Positions 13,173 through 26,256 of a DNA stretch of 64,000 nucleotides are shown here, piece by piece. The notes beneath the pieces are model-generated. The model saw nothing but the letters and a program-made list of their open reading frames with translations, was not told where the DNA came from and did not search any database. The position numbers and the translations under genes are program-made. Source of the stretch: Salminus brasiliensis (taxonomy: Eukaryota > Chordata > Actinopteri > Characiformes > Bryconidae); the NCBI RefSeq assembly GCF_030463535.1, contig NC_132891.1:8031122-8095121 (forward strand). Direction: 5' to 3'. Position 1 is the first letter of the stretch; every line of letters begins with the position of its first letter.

Positions 13173-13611
13173 GGACCATTTTAAAGAGCATTATCTCATA
13201 GTGCCTTACTAAACTTGATATTACTAAGCTTGAGGTTTGAGGCAAATGTGTCAGAATATAGCAGTTCAGTTTGCACAATGCTAATAGATGTCTATGAGCT
13301 TACATTACTTTTATTAGGTATATTAGCTTCATAGAAACAACAGTCACTCAAACACACACCCAAACACCAACATCGCCTGGTGCACCTGTACAGCAAACCT
13401 GCTGCATTTAAAGCAGATCTGTGTGCATAGCTAGACTCAGCTAGATTTAGGTTGCAGGTGAAAGGAGAGAATAGCGAGAGAGGAGATGCAGGACAGAAGG
13501 CACGGCTCGTCCAGCTGAAGTCCCTGGTGAGGTTTTAAGTCGCTCGGCCTGCTGTCACTTCTGACAGCCTCAAGCAAACACTCCCCCTTTCTGAAAAAAT
13601 CCCTCCCAGCC

Positions 13612-13678
<67 letters not shown>

Positions 13679-14445
13679 TTCTCTCTCACCCGGACCTGCT
13701 CGCCCACAGTCCAGTTTGTCTGTGTGTGCCTCTTTGGAGGTTTCTGAAGCGGATGGAAGGAATACTAAGAGAGCAAGCATAGATTTTTTTGTGTATGTGT
13801 GTCTGTTGGGTGTGGTGGGGGGGCTGGTCGGGCACGGCTAGCCACATCAAACTCTCCTCCTCTTTCTGCACCACTCTTTCTTTTTTGCTCCCCTTCTCCT
13901 CCGCCCTGCTCTGGAGGGACCCCTCTGTTTGTCAGCCAACCAGTGGAGCGTCTCCCTCTAACACACACACACCTACATACACACTCTCTCTCTCACACAT
14001 ATGCTCTCTCTTATGCACTCTGTCTCTCCATCTCTGTTTTCTCATCCCCTTTCTTGCTCTCTTCGCTTTAATCTGCCTTCAGTCCTGTTACAGTTCCTCG
14101 AAGAAACACCCTGTTGGTAAAGTCAATAAGAGAAAGAGAGAGAGCGGGGAGGAGAGAAAGAAAGAGACGCTAGAGAGGGGAGCCAGAGAAAGAGAGTGTT
14201 CTGTGAAATTTGATGTAGAGTAAAAGCTTTTGAATGGACTGGACTTGCTTGGCTGTTTGGTGTACAAAGACAAGGGAGAAATTGGCAAAATTAATTGCAC
14301 CAAAGAGATATCCCTAATAAGACTGACAAAGGGCGTTCAGAATGCAAACGAGGCCAACAGAGAGAAAGAGGAAGAGAGATGAAGTAGCGAAGAGGACAGC
14401 AATCAAGCGAACAAAGACAAAATATGTTCTTTTAAAAGGAATAGA
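13173..14445. repeat. Low-complexity polypyrimidine/polypurine region
   Basis: It contains a (TC)n run at 13616-13687, CT-rich sequence to about 14060, and then GA-rich sequence from about 14130 to 14390. The long open frames here are products of the biased composition (Arg-Glu and Ser-Leu repeats) and are not genes. Confidence 0.7.
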
Positions 14446-15555
14446 TACACACTCAACAAGCACTTTATTAGGAACACTACATTAATCCAAGGTAAAACCT
14501 CCCTTTTCTCCCAAAACAGCATCCCTTCTCCATGGCGTGGATTCCACAAGATGTTGGAAACCTTCCCTTGAGATTCTAAGTCCATGTTGACAATACTGCA
14601 TCTCACAATTCCTGCCAATTTATGCATCAAGTCACCTGTTCTACCACATCCTGAAGGTGTTCTTTTGGATTTAGATTCCGTGACTGGGCAGGCCACTGGA
14701 AAACACTGAACTCATTGTTATGTTTATAAAGCCAGTATCAGATGACTTTTGTTTTAAGACATGGTGCATTAGCATGCTGGAAGTGGAGTTATGATATAAC
14801 ATATGACATCACATAATTTTAGGAGATGGTTCACATCCCTACTCATCCCACCACTCCCACTCGGCCCTATATAAACCCACTCCTTCTCACTCCATTGTCA
14901 CATTGAACAACTTTGCACCCTCTTTCTCCTCGTCTCCTTCTTTCTTCACCTTTTTCTCACCTCTTTCAGGGGGTCTTTAGCTTCACACACCTAGGTTGAA
15001 GCTGCTCTGAACTCCAGCCCAAAAAGTCCTCAAGGGCATCTGTGATATAAGCAAATTAGCCATTAGATGATGGGTAAATCTATCAAAGCAGATCCAGATA
15101 CTGTATCTGTATACAAAATGCATGTTAATGCCAGGTGTAAACAGGCCCAACGTGTGTCAAGTAAACATTCACCACACCATTACACCACAACCACCAGCCT
15201 GGACTGTTAAAAAAGGCAGACTAGGTCCATGGATTTATGCTGTTGCTACCAGATTCTGACCCTAAAGTCTGTGTCCCTTATCAGAAATGAGGCCAGGCTG
15301 CATTCTTCAACCAGTTTCACTGACCACTGCAGCCTCAGCTTTCTGTTCTTGGCTGACAGAAGTGAAACATGATGTGGTCTTCTGCAGTGTCCATCAATGT
15401 TTGATGTGTTGTGCATTCAGAGATGCTCACCACAATTGTACAGAGTGGTTTTCTGAGATACTGTAGCCTTTTTGTCAGCTGGAAACAGTCTGACCACTGA
15501 CTACTTTCTGTTGAGCTCTGTAATCAACAGGATGTTTCTATCCACAGTACTTTGC
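14446..15555 (-). mobile_element. Interrupted Tc1-like relic
   Basis: It opens with a terminus of the AGCACTTTATTAGGAACACT type. It continues with two stretches (14446-14790 and about 15150-15555) of the same minus-strand transposase-like element. About 350 bp of unrelated sequence sits between them and ends in ATGCATGTTAATGCCAGG, the terminus of the family seen at 12012-12838. No intact frame remains. Confidence 0.55.
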
Positions 15556-15574
15556 ACAGAAATGGGTGCATCTT

Positions 15575-15634
15575 AAAGTATCTGAATGCATTTATCAGAA
15601 GGGGTGTCCACAAACATTTAGGAATGTAGTGTAG
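15575..15634. repeat. Terminal scrap of a Tc1-like family
   Basis: The segment GGGGTGTCCACAAACATTTA followed by GGAATGTAGTGTA has the form of the transposon terminus seen at 11345 and 21056. Only the end is present. Confidence 0.45.
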
Positions 15635-16226
15635 TATTGGTATCTACTATTGCTTAAGCTTTTGGTATCATTATCTAAAGAAAAAAGTAATATGATGCCA
15701 TGTGTAACTTAATAGACATGGGAGTTTTTAAAGAACCACAGTTACAAGGTTCTTTAGAAGTAACATGCTTGTCCCATAGCTGATAATAATAACCTTTGTT
15801 GGTGCTTTTAATTAAAAAAAACTCATTAGTCTCTGTCTAATAAGTCTGCACTTCTTTTTCTCATGGGCTTACCTTTGCATAGTTGACCAGGATGAAGATA
15901 AAAACACAAGCCAGCAGCGCTCAGTTTGATTTAATCTCGATTCAGTAACTGATAGATAAAAACAGGACCACAGTCACCAGTGTTACTTTCTTGTCACATC
16001 TTTGCCAGAGGGGCCTCACAGATAAAGCGATGCTGCAGCACTTCAGACAGTGAGAGATGCGTGATATGTCTTCAGGTGTGTGTGACTGTGCTGGGGGGTT
16101 GACACAAGCTGCTCTAGGGAGAGTGTGTTGAGCCAATGAGTGAATTACTCCCCCCTCCTAGCACTGCCACAACTGATCCACCTGCTACATTTGGGATGCA
16201 TCTCTGGAAGCTTCTGCTGGGGCTGT

Positions 16227-16261
<35 letters not shown>

Positions 16262-18215
16262 CAAAGTGAGTGTTTCACTCACCTTTGCCACCATTCTTCC
16301 TCACACGCACACACACACAATCTGGCAGGACATTCATGCCACACACACCTTTCTCTCACAAATGTGCAAATCGCTGAAGGATTTCGATTTAGAACAACAC
16401 TAGAACAACATTCACTTATCAGTAATAAAATAACAGTGCCCAAGCTGACAATAGAGATTGTACAGGTCTTTTCAGTGAAAAATATAATTTTCCACAATTT
16501 TCCCCTTGATTTAAATGCAGCCCAACAGTTGAAACACAATTGGTATTCGAAGGAGCTATGAGGCTAATGTAGCTAACTATCCACTAATTAGCACTGTTGC
16601 AAACTGCATCAGTCATCACACAATCTCAAATAGACTTGCTTATGTGGTGTCGTAGTGCAAACACATGCCTGGATTTGCATTTTTGGATGACTAATCAACT
16701 CGGCTTGGTTTAAAGCAGGTTTAGGTTTATGAGTTAAGTTAGGCAAGGCCAGAGTGTTACTTATACTGTTTTCAGACTAGGAAAACAGACCAGTCCACCC
16801 TTGTCAAAGTCAGCACTTCAGTCACTTCAGTTAGTCAGTTCAAACTGACTTCAATCGCATATTTAAGTGGATTTAAATTGTGGTTATCTTCAAAAATCTG
16901 TGACTAGTGGCATGTAGTTCTGGGTATTTCCCCACTTCGCTGACCAGCTTCTCATCATCTATCACTCACAAGGGATTTTTCTACAAGCAAGATGTGATGT
17001 CAATAAGCTGTACAGCTCAAGCCTGCTCCAAGTAAAACGTTTCTTGTAAAATATTGTAAATCCTGCATTTCAATTAAATTTGAAGTCACAAGTCATTATT
17101 ATATCATTGGTTTTTGTGGAATTATGTTGGTTTGAAACTGGGCATCATAGGGGAAAATCCATTTTGCTTCTGCTTCGTAGGCTCAATGAAGGTGGTTTGA
17201 GACAAGTTTGGTCTGGGAGAAGGGGGCGGGTCTATCAAATCAGTGGGTGAGTCTGGATCCACCTCTACTGCATAGACTTCGGTTGCAAACTTGACAACAA
17301 GGCGTCCATATTTTCTACAGTCATTGATTTCTGCTTAATAGCTAAATTAGCTTAAAAAAATATCTAAAACATAGTAATGTGAAAACTGTACATGCCTTTA
17401 GCTTGAAACAAGCAGTCACTCTCACACACAACAGTAACTGTTTGAAAACTTTATTCAGCAAGCTGTTGCTTTAATCCTTAGGGCGCATAGATTTTCAGCC
17501 TGTGATGAAACACACTCGTGCAAGTGTACACGCCAACACACCCAGCAAACAATTTGTTGTGGTCTGGGCTGAGCGCGGGGAGGCTTGCTGAGAATGAGCT
17601 GTAAACAGGTGGAGCTGATACCAGAGTTGTCATCTTGCAGCTCCAGAAATCGATCAGGGCCCACTCTCCCTTCTAATCCCTCCACAAGCACTGAGACGGC
17701 CGTGGGCGGCTGGACATAGCCTGCAGCCTCCACAAACAGGGAGAAAAGAGAGCCAAAGAGGTTTTGAGGGGGAAGGGAGGGAAGAAAGCAGGAGAAAAGC
17801 ATGAGTTGAGAGAGGGAAGGAGGAAAAGAGCGGCTGTGGCTGGCAGCATGCGCCTGGGGCTTCAGCTGAGACTGTCAGAGAAAAGGTGAGGCTGATGGGG
17901 TGGAGAGGGAGTACAACAGCAGATTTGAATATAAGCCTTTCAAATGCTGCTGGGCCGTGAGTAAAAAAATCAGACAGCCGGTTCTAAACGCAGAAAGGGA
18001 AGCAGCCTGTCAGACTCAATACTTAAAGGACTTATATCTTGAAAAACTTATTTATTTATTTTTTTAAATACAGTTTGATATAGTATGTCAACAATATTTA
18101 TGTCCTTAAGTGGGAAAATAGCTTGTATTAAATTCATTATATAGGTGATGTCACAGGGAACAATGCATTTACATAGATCCTCCTGTTCATCCTAGGGCAG
18201 TGTTTTCCTGAACTA
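15635..18215. other. Intergenic, no gene seen
   Basis: Unique sequence with a 33-bp CA microsatellite at 16230-16262. The block at about 17540-17830 is more GC-rich, but I see no splice-bounded frame in it. Confidence 0.5.
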
Positions 18216-19625
18216 CAGTGGGGCAAAAAAGTGTTTAGTCAGCCACTGATTGTGCAAGTTCTCCTACTTAGAAAGATGAGAGAGGTCTGTAATTTCATAG
18301 GTATACTTTAACTATTAGAGACAAAATGAGGGGAAAAAATCCATGAAATCACATTGTAGGATTTTTAAAGAATTTATTTGTAAATTATGGTGGAAAATAA
18401 GTATTTGGTCAATAACAACTCAAAAGTTCAACTCAGTACTTTGTAACATAACCTTTGTTGGCAATGACAGAGGTCAAACATTTTCTGCAAGTCTTTACCA
18501 GGTTTGCACACACTGTAGCTGGTATTTTGGCCCATTCCTCCATGCAGATCTCCTCTAGAGAAGGGATGTTTTGGGGCTGTCGCTGAGCAACACCAACTTT
18601 CAACTCCCTTCACAAATTTTCTATGGGGTTGAGGTCTGGAGACTGGTTAGGCCACTCCAGGACCTTGAAATGTTTTTTACAGAGCCACTCCTTCGTTGCC
18701 TGAGCGGTGTGTTTGGGATCATTGTCATGCTGAAAGACCCAACCACGTTCCATCTTCAATGCTGTCACTGATGGAAGGAGGTTTTGGCTTAAAATCTCAC
18801 GAGACATCTCCGTTCATTTTTCCCTTAACACGGATCAGTCATCCTGTCCCCTTTGCAGAAAAACAGCCCCAAAGCATGATGTTTCCAACCCCATGCTTCA
18901 CAGTAAGTATGGTGTTCTTATGGTGCAACTTAGCATTCTCTTCCTCTAAATCTATTTTGATTTGATCTGACCACATGATATTCTCCCAATCCTCTTCTGG
19001 ATCATCCATATGCTCTCTGGCAAACTTCAGACGGGCCTGGACATGCAGGGGGACACTTGAGATCTTGCGTGGTGCCACATCGAGTGAAATTATCACTGGT
19101 CTTGTATGTCTTCCATTTTCTTACAATTGCTCCCACAGTTGATTTATTCACACCAACCTGCTTCCCTATTGTAGATTCACTCCTCCCAGCCTGGTGCAGG
19201 TCTACAATTTTCTTCCTGGTGTCCTTCGGCAGCTCTTTGGTCTTGGCCGTGGTTAAGTTTGGAGTCTGACTGTTTGAGGCTGTGGACAGGTGTCTTTTAT
19301 ACAGATAACGAGGTCAAACAGGTGCCATTAATACAGGTAACAAGTGGAGGACAGAAGGGCTTCTTAAAGAAGAAGTTACAGGTCTGTGAGAGCCAGAAAT
19401 CTTGCTTGTTTGTGGGTGACCAAATACTTATTTTCCACAATAAAGTACAAATAAAATCTTTAAAAATCCTACAATGTGATTTCCTGGATTTTTTTTCTCT
19501 TTTTTGTCTCTTTGATTTTGTCTCTCATAGTTGAAGTGTACCTATGATGAAAAGTACAGACCTCTCTCATCTTTCTAAGTAGGAAAACTTGCACAATCAG
19601 GGGCTGACTAAATACTTTTTTGCCA
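18216..19625 (-). mobile_element. Tc1-like transposon, long TIRs, inactive
   Basis: The element starts after a TA at 18214-18215 with CAGTGGGGCAAAAAAGTG. The opposite end (about 19430-19625) is its inverted copy. The terminal repeats are about 200 bp long and carry similar motifs at their outer and inner ends (CTACTTAGAAAGATGAGAGA outside, AAATAAGTATTTGGTCA inside), as in IR/DR-type Tc1 elements. The outer right end is degraded (TTGCCAATACGTC), so the right TA is not certain. The interior encodes a broken minus-strand transposase. Confidence 0.85.
18433..19251 (-). pseudogene. Broken Tc1-like transposase
   Basis: Read on the minus strand, it shows the family order: an N-terminal helix-turn-helix region, then WSDQIKIDL with the first Asp, [30 protein letters not shown] with the second Asp, and [10 protein letters not shown] with the Glu. 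The three acidic catalytic positions are therefore still visible. The initiator position reads ACG, a frame shift follows the N-terminal domain, and the codon after IENL is a stop where the family has Trp. The product cannot be made. Confidence 0.85.
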
Positions 19626-20344
19626 ATACGTCAATACGTAACACAAAACAGAGAAGCCAATCAGTGTGCATTTACATATTTTATTAGGCCTGTAACAAAA
19701 ACGTTTTTTTTTATTCTAAATTAAAAATAACTTTTTTGCTACAGAAATGCACAAAAACCTCACCATTGGAAATGTAGGACAGAGTGTCTTTAGCTCTCTG
19801 ATCTACTATGCATCACATTTCCATACCCGTACTTATAGAGTCAAGTGTCTCCGGCCATTCAGAGTGTCAGCATCCTTAAGATGAACATGGAGAGGCGAAT
19901 AGATGACATGTTTCCAAATGAATATTGATTGAACTCTGTGGCTTAGAGTTTTGCTGGAGTAAAGGCTTAAGACATTGTTGCCCTCAAGGACTGGGGTCAA
20001 GTAAGCCAAGTCTGCTCCATGGCATGTCCACTCTTGACAGAATTCCGATCAACTGTGCTGAAATCATGCATAATATCTGTTCTTCTTTATTCTGCTCAGG
20101 TCTTAGTCTTCATGTATCATGGTTCAAATAATGCATGCACAATTACGCACCTAGCACTCCTAAAAATCAGGTGTCAAAATAGTTCCTTGTTGGTTCAGGG
20201 CAAAACCTGGAAGTGGTATCCGACCATTACAATTTGTGGAGGTTCCTCTTCATGCTCATACATTTAAAACAATTCCAAAAATAGTTATTTGAAGTACTAT
20301 CCATTTAGAAGTTCCTAAAGCAACCAAAAGTGGTTCATTATCAT
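19626..20344. other. Intergenic, no gene seen
   Basis: AT-rich unique sequence between two transposon relics. No feature was recognised. Confidence 0.5.
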
Positions 20345-21058
20345 CATTAGATTCCACTTTATGTCCAAAGGTTTGTAGACAGCAGAAAGAACCTCTAATC
20401 TTCTACTAAGACTTTACAATATATGTTGAAACATTGCTGTGAGGTTTTGATTTTATTAAGCCACAAGACCATTACTAAGGGTTAGGCACTGAGGTTGGAT
20501 AATTAGTTCTAGATCTTAAACACCACTCAGACTCAACCCAAATGTTTTGGATGGAGCTTCAGAGAACACCGTTCAAATACCTCACACCCCAAGCCTAGAA
20601 CGTTTTATACTCCTCTAGCCATCACTTGGCATGGGGAATATTGGCCTTAGACTCATGTGTGACTTCTCCAGAATCTTCCATTCTAAGCTGTTTATGACTC
20701 TCTGGAACTGATGAACGTGAACCTTAATACGCCATGCTTAATGCCAGGTGTGGACTAGAGAGTTATACAGCGGAATTGTGTCCTCTGAAATTATGGTGTT
20801 CCATCCAATACTTTTGGGATGAGTTGGGAAGATGGGAATGAGGTGGGGTCTTGATCACCCAACATCTTGACTTTAGTAACACTTTGGTCGTTGAATGCAG
20901 TCAAATCCTCACAACAATGTTCCAGCATCTAGTAGAAAGCCTCCCCTGAGACACTTACTTCAACAAAAGCAAGATAAACTCGAAATCAAGTACCCTTGAT
21001 TTCGTAAGAAACTATGAATGAGCAGATGTCCCAATATTTTTGTGCATATAGTGTATAG
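20345..21058. repeat. Rearranged palindromic Tc1-like derivative
   Basis: The left half reads like one arm of a Tc1-like family and the right half like the same family in the opposite orientation. It ends in CCCAATATTTTTGTGCATAT, the mirror of the left edge of 11345-11640. There is no transposase frame. It is probably a deletion or fusion derivative; the left edge is approximate. Confidence 0.5.
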
Positions 21059-22457
21059 CCTATATGACATCAGTTAGAGGTAAATAAAGGTTTCACTTAG
21101 GCTTTAATGTACATTTATTTGGCAGGTCCTTATTAGTGTGGATCCAGAATACACTATGCTTGTGTCTGCTTTGATGCACTGGTATTTTCACATTCTCAGT
21201 TCACTGTAACAGAGGAGAGGAGGAGTTGAAAGAAAGCATGCTTTTCGTGTGCATGTTTGTGACAGCAGGAGAGCGAGTGCATAGGCATACAATCTGTCAA
21301 TCTACCCTGATGTGAACAAGGTTTTCAACTATGTGTAAATATGCAGTGTGTGTGGAGCACAGTTTCACAAGGAATCCATCACTCGCAGGAAGAGCTTTGA
21401 AATTTAAAGTCCCTGTCATGGAAACATTTGTTCCATGGACAGGAAACCAAGAAAAGAGTCTTAATTAATCTGTTTTCCTGCCATGTGTGTCTTTCCCTAT
21501 GTGATAAATCTTTTTCAGTTGTGTCTGAAAAACAGACATCGGTCTATCCCACTTTGTTATGTTTATATAACACAATATATTATACAAATGAGTATTAAAT
21601 ACTCAAGAAATTGAACACAGAATATTAAATGAACACTCTGATATTAAGCTGGCGTAAGACTACCTGTAGTCATGCACATGAACTTATGACAAATCCCTGT
21701 TTTAAACCCAGCGTGCCCAGAGGGGTCAAAGCCTCCAGCCCACTCTTTGATTTAAAAAAACATAGATTCATCCTTTCCTCCGGCAATCTGGCCGCTTCAC
21801 TATGCATGTTTTCTTTCATTTCCCCTAATGTGCATCCCTGAGGCCTGCATGTGAGGAGCATTTGATTTCAGGCCATTTGTTTACCTTTATCTAGTATAAA
21901 GAGTCAAGTCTGTGTAGTAAAACCTGCATACAAACTAAATGCTTTGTGATTTAGCTTAAAAAGTGTCAAAGTACATTGACATTTGGGACACTTGGGGAGC
22001 TTGTGGCATTACCATGGAAGTGATCTGGTGATGGCAGTGATGGACACTAATATTTCCCAGTGGAACCTGTCTCAGACATCTTACAGCAGCCTTTAACCCC
22101 TTTGAGCTCTAGTCTTATTATTCAGACATTCTTATTATTGGTTTTCTTAAAAGGGCTTGAAGGAAGCAGCAAGTCAGAGTAGAGATAATTTACATACATT
22201 AGATACACAGAAATAAAAACAACCTATTTAAGAGAAGTTCCACTTGCTCCTGGTCAGGGGTGCAGTGGGTCCAGAGCCTATTCGGAAACATCAGGCATAA
22301 AGCAGTAATAACCATGGATAGGGTGTCAGTCCATCCATGAGAATGAATATGTAAGTAATGTTATAAACAGGTATTGTCAAAGGAAAGAATAAGGCACATT
22401 TTCTTTTTTTTTTTATAATTTTAAAGGCAAGGTTAATATTTTCTATGCAAGAAACCT
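21059..22457. other. Intergenic, no gene seen
   Basis: Unique AT-rich sequence. Short open frames near 21630-21860 have no splice context. Confidence 0.5.
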
Positions 22458-22458
22458 A

Positions 22459-22721
22459 CACACACACACACACACACACGCAAAGAGGCATCCGATTTTA
22501 CTTTCCTGTGTAAAAAGCAAACCAACATCATGTCTGTTTTACATAAATAATGGTTTCTCATTAAAACAGTCCTGCTCTGGGAGACTGAACAGTTCGCTGT
22601 GGAACAATAGATGGTTCTTGCATTCCTGTAACGGCTCTATTAGAAAATGCAAGGGACTATTTAAACCACAGGGGAACGAACTCTGTAATACTGCTCTCAC
22701 CACTGGTATAGCACAAGTGCG

Positions 22722-22756
<35 letters not shown>

Positions 22757-23406
22757 CGTGACAGAGAGAGCAAGGGAGAAGAATTATTCAAATTAAAGTT
22801 TTTCTTATTTCCACTTGCATAGGCACTACATCACAGAAAATGCAATCCTTTTACACTTGGTGCCTGATGATCGGATCACACTTGGATGTCACTTGTACGC
22901 ATAAAAAGCCAGATGTAAACACCCCCAAGATGCATTGTGATCGGATTAGGATCGGATCACTTAAGCCACATCCAGAGGTTCTCAGAGACGAATCTCGTCC
23001 ACATTTAATAGAAGCGTAAACAAAATGTGTTTTCTGTGATCGGATTCCGTCATGCATGCAGAAATATGGTAACAAAAATGTTAATGTGAGTAATAATTAC
23101 TGTGGATATTGGCTTGTCTCTCCTTCTTGCTCTGTCTCCCTCACTGTGTGTGCACCATTACGGGAATGTGAGAACCATCATTGTTCCACCACATTAGAAC
23201 CACGCAGCAGAACAACGTGGATAAGAAACTGCTGTTTATGGGAAGTAAAATGGAAATGATGAAGGTGTTGGTGAGCTTTTTACTCGAGAGAGTAAAATCG
23301 GATCTCACCTGATCATACTAGGGGCGGCTTTTAGGTACAAGTGTCAACAGAATCCAGGATAACCGGATATCCGGATACAAATTGCATGTTAATGCCAGGT
23401 GTAAAG
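22459..23406. repeat. Diverged copy of the 12-kb non-autonomous element
   Basis: It shares with 12012-12838 the ordered blocks TCCTGCTCTGGGAGACTG, ACTATTTAAACCACA and a (CA)n run. It ends in GCATGTTAATGCCAGGTGTA. The GATCGGATCA-rich part is inverted relative to the other copy. CA microsatellites occupy 22459-22479 and 22723-22755. Confidence 0.5.
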
Positions 23407-24343
23407 GTTCTTCACACTCACACACTTCAAATACACTTACAAGAGGGTCCTTGAAATGATAATAATTCAAATTAAATGCATCACTTTTGTCAGTATGAAT
23501 GCCATATTAGTGGGTGAGCTGAGAATGGTCCTATAATCTTTATCAGACATCTACAGTTTTCTGATGGTCCCGCTCAGTTCTTGTGTAGTTCACCATTGTC
23601 TCTCAGAGGTAATCGCATGGAGGCCTGAGTCAATTCAGCTGGACTTTCTGAGGCGGTTCAGGTGCTTGGTCCCGCTCGGCGAATGCCTCCTAACCGTCTG
23701 TGTGAGATCCTGCACTGCGGGATCGGAATAGATAACAAGTTCGGGAGGAGAAAGAAAACAACCTCTCTCGGCCTCTCAGTGTCCATCATGTGTCATGGCC
23801 GCTCCTGGCTTTCATGTTCTGTCTGACTGCATCTCCTGCTCCAGCGGCTGCCACTGCCTTCTCTGTCCCTCGGAGGCTGAGCCGCTCTAGATCCCTCCTC
23901 TCGCAGTCCTGCTGCGTTTCTCTTTCCGACAGCCAAACGCATCGCAGGCACACCTTCTCGTCTTCCTGGCTGCATCCCTTTCTCCACGGCAGGGCTCAGG
24001 TGTGACTGATTGACAGCTGTCTGTATCACACATGTCCGCGAGGTTGAACACAGGGACAAATGTGGGCTGCTCTGAGGAGTCACCGTCCTTCGCCTTGAAT
24101 CCACTGTTGATGGATTCCATTCTGTCCTTTACACTGAAGCAATGTTGTAAAAGAATCACTTCAGTTCCCTAAAGAACTTTTCGATAGATGGTTCTTTAAA
24201 GAAAATGTCTTTCACACCATTTTACTCAGTCATTAAAAATAGACCAATAGAACCAGCCTTAATTTACTTGTAATCAGGGTGGAAAAGGTACATATAGTTT
24301 TTACCAAATTTTACCATATCAGAAAAGACAGATACTATACAAC
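23407..24343. other. GC-richer unique block, no gene supported
   Basis: The part from about 23570 to 24110 is GC-richer than its surroundings and has open frames on both strands, but no consistent splice-bounded coding segment. It could be a regulatory element or an unrecognised non-coding exon. Confidence 0.35.
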
Positions 24344-24560
24344 AATCAGCCATAACTTTAATACCACCTGCCTAATGTTGAGTTTGTACATGTTGTGCCG
24401 CAACACTGATCTGACCATTTAAGGCATGGACTCCACAAGACTGGACTCTGAAGGCATCCTGTGGCATTTGGCACCAAGACAAAAGCAGCAGATCCTTTAA
24501 GTTCTTTAGGTTGTGAGGTGATGGATTGCATCAGTCAACCCTAGGTACCCATGACTCTGC
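24344..24560 (-). mobile_element. 3' end of a Tc1-like relic
   Basis: It begins with CAATCAGCCATAACTTTAAT and continues through CAAAAGCAGCAGATCCTTTA, the reverse complement of the C-terminal coding end of a common fish Tc1-like family. The same family, in the other orientation, is at 35475-35848. Only the end is left. Confidence 0.6.
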
Positions 24561-25059
24561 TGCTGGTTCACTGGTTGTCCTCTCTTGGACCACTTGTGGT
24601 AGTGCCAAAAGTATGTCTGAAATCAACACAATCGATGCTGCTTTCCTGGACAGGGATTAAGCCTAGTCTTGTCCTAGAATTGTCCTTCCAGTGGAGAAGC
24701 TCTATTCAAAATGCTTTGAAGTCCTGACTGCTCAACCTTCAGCGTAGGCTGTTCATCAGTTAAATTGACCTTGATAAATATTTATTATAACGTTATCTAG
24801 AAGAGCAACACTTTTCTGAGGTAAAACAGGTAAAGGAGGTGTATTTTGCACAAATTGGTCTCAACTACAGCTGACTAAATGATCAGCCTGGCTGACATCT
24901 TTATGTGTACAAACAAAGTATTTGTAAAATCAGAGATGTTTATTAGGCTTGACTTTAGAGTTCATGGTGTCAGGATCATGATGTAGAATAAGCTCATATA
25001 TCATTTTGTCAGAAGCTGTCATGATCTCCATGATTTCATTCATCTGTTATTCTGCTGTG
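24561..25059. other. Intergenic; short MITE scrap
   Basis: At about 24640-24700 the sequence TGGACAGGGATTAAGCCTAG resembles part of the short repeat at 35849-35955. Otherwise nothing was recognised. Confidence 0.4.
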
Positions 25060-25480
25060 ATACACACCGGATTGTCGGATTGCTGGTTCACCTTTCCATT
25101 TGGTCAGTCATGCCTGCTTATTTATATTCATGACGGCCGTCGTTTGCAGACTTGTCGCAAACGTTGCTCTACCCCTGACATTAAAATAGGCACATTTGAT
25201 ATCTTTGGCCTGCTTGATTACCATGGGAACCAGTGAATGCAGGCCGGCCCTAAACAACCAGCGGCTGATGAAGACAAATGTGCGAACCCAGGTTGGCAGA
25301 ATTGCTTTCTCGGTGAGTGTGATCGGCTACGCTCGAGAAGGCGGAACCAGGAGTTTGTGATTTATAGTTTGGTGCTGTCCCCGGACCACCACTGTCTGCT
25401 GCCTCTCCATGCCTTAATTACCCCAAGTGTGTTTATTAGAATAGTCACACTAGCCGTAATACATCATCGCTGCTGAGGGG
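25060..25480. promoter_or_regulatory. Candidate conserved non-coding element
   Basis: This is a long stretch of complex, GC-balanced, repeat-free sequence flanked by AT-rich repeat-bearing DNA. Open frames cross it (25006-25236, 25237-25476) but are not bounded by splice sites and resemble no family I know. The length and complexity would suit a conserved enhancer. This is inference only. Confidence 0.3.
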
Positions 25481-25767
25481 AGTAGGGCAGGAAATAACAA
25501 TTCTCCATGTAGTCTGTCTAAACATGCTCGGTTTCAGCTACACAATTGGGACGGTGTAAGGTTAAACATGATAGAAGCTATAATAAAGCTTATAGACAGG
25601 GGAATGAAGCTGGACACTGCATGTCCCATAAGGAAGCAATAGTGGAACATTTTAAAAGGTTCTTCAAAGAACGCTTTTACCAGGCATGGAGACATTTAAG
25701 CATTCCAATATTGTTGAACCAGCATTGTTTTTACTAAAGAGCCCATTTTTATAGATTGTATTTGCAC

Positions 25768-26075
25768 TGATCAGCCATAACATTAACACCACCTCTTTGG
25801 TTCTACACATTGTATCAGCTCCACTTACCATATAGAAGCACTGTAGTTCTATGATCACACACTGTAGCCCATCAGTTTCTGTGCATACTCTGTTCCTGCG
25901 TTCTTTCACCCTGTTCATCAATGGTCAGGACCCCACAGGACCACAACAGAGCAGGTATTATTTGGGTGCTGGGTCATTCTCAGCACTGCAGTGACACTGA
26001 CATGGTGGTGGCAGGTTGGTGTGTGTAGCACTGATACGAGTGGATCAGACACACAGTGCTGCTAGAGTTTCTGCT
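25768..26075. repeat. Truncated copy of the 9.2-kb TIR element
   Basis: From ATCAGCTCCACTTACCATAT at 25813 it follows the left two thirds of the element at 9218-9642, including GACCCCACAGGACCAC and CACTGCAGTGACAC, then stops before the right terminus. A scrap of a Tc1-like end (TGATCAGCCATAACATTAA) sits just upstream. Confidence 0.65.
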
Positions 26076-26256
26076 GCAGTGCTGAATAATAAGTTGTGAT
26101 CTCAACAAAACAAGAGAAACAGAATATTGAGAAACAATGTTGGAAATCTTGAGAACACAAGAAAAATCACAAGAACAATAAGTTGTGATCACAAAATAAC
26201 AGTACAGAAAATCAGTTTATTTGTGGCCTGCCTGGACTTCTGCTAAATAAAATAGT

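Noticed and set aside
13535..14223. Several open frames of 60-144 codons
   Set aside because: They come from TC/GA simple sequence (Arg-Glu or Ser-Leu repeats) on both strands.
23790..24159. Overlapping open frames on both strands in a GC-richer block
   Set aside because: No splice sites bound a consistent frame and no domain is recognisable.
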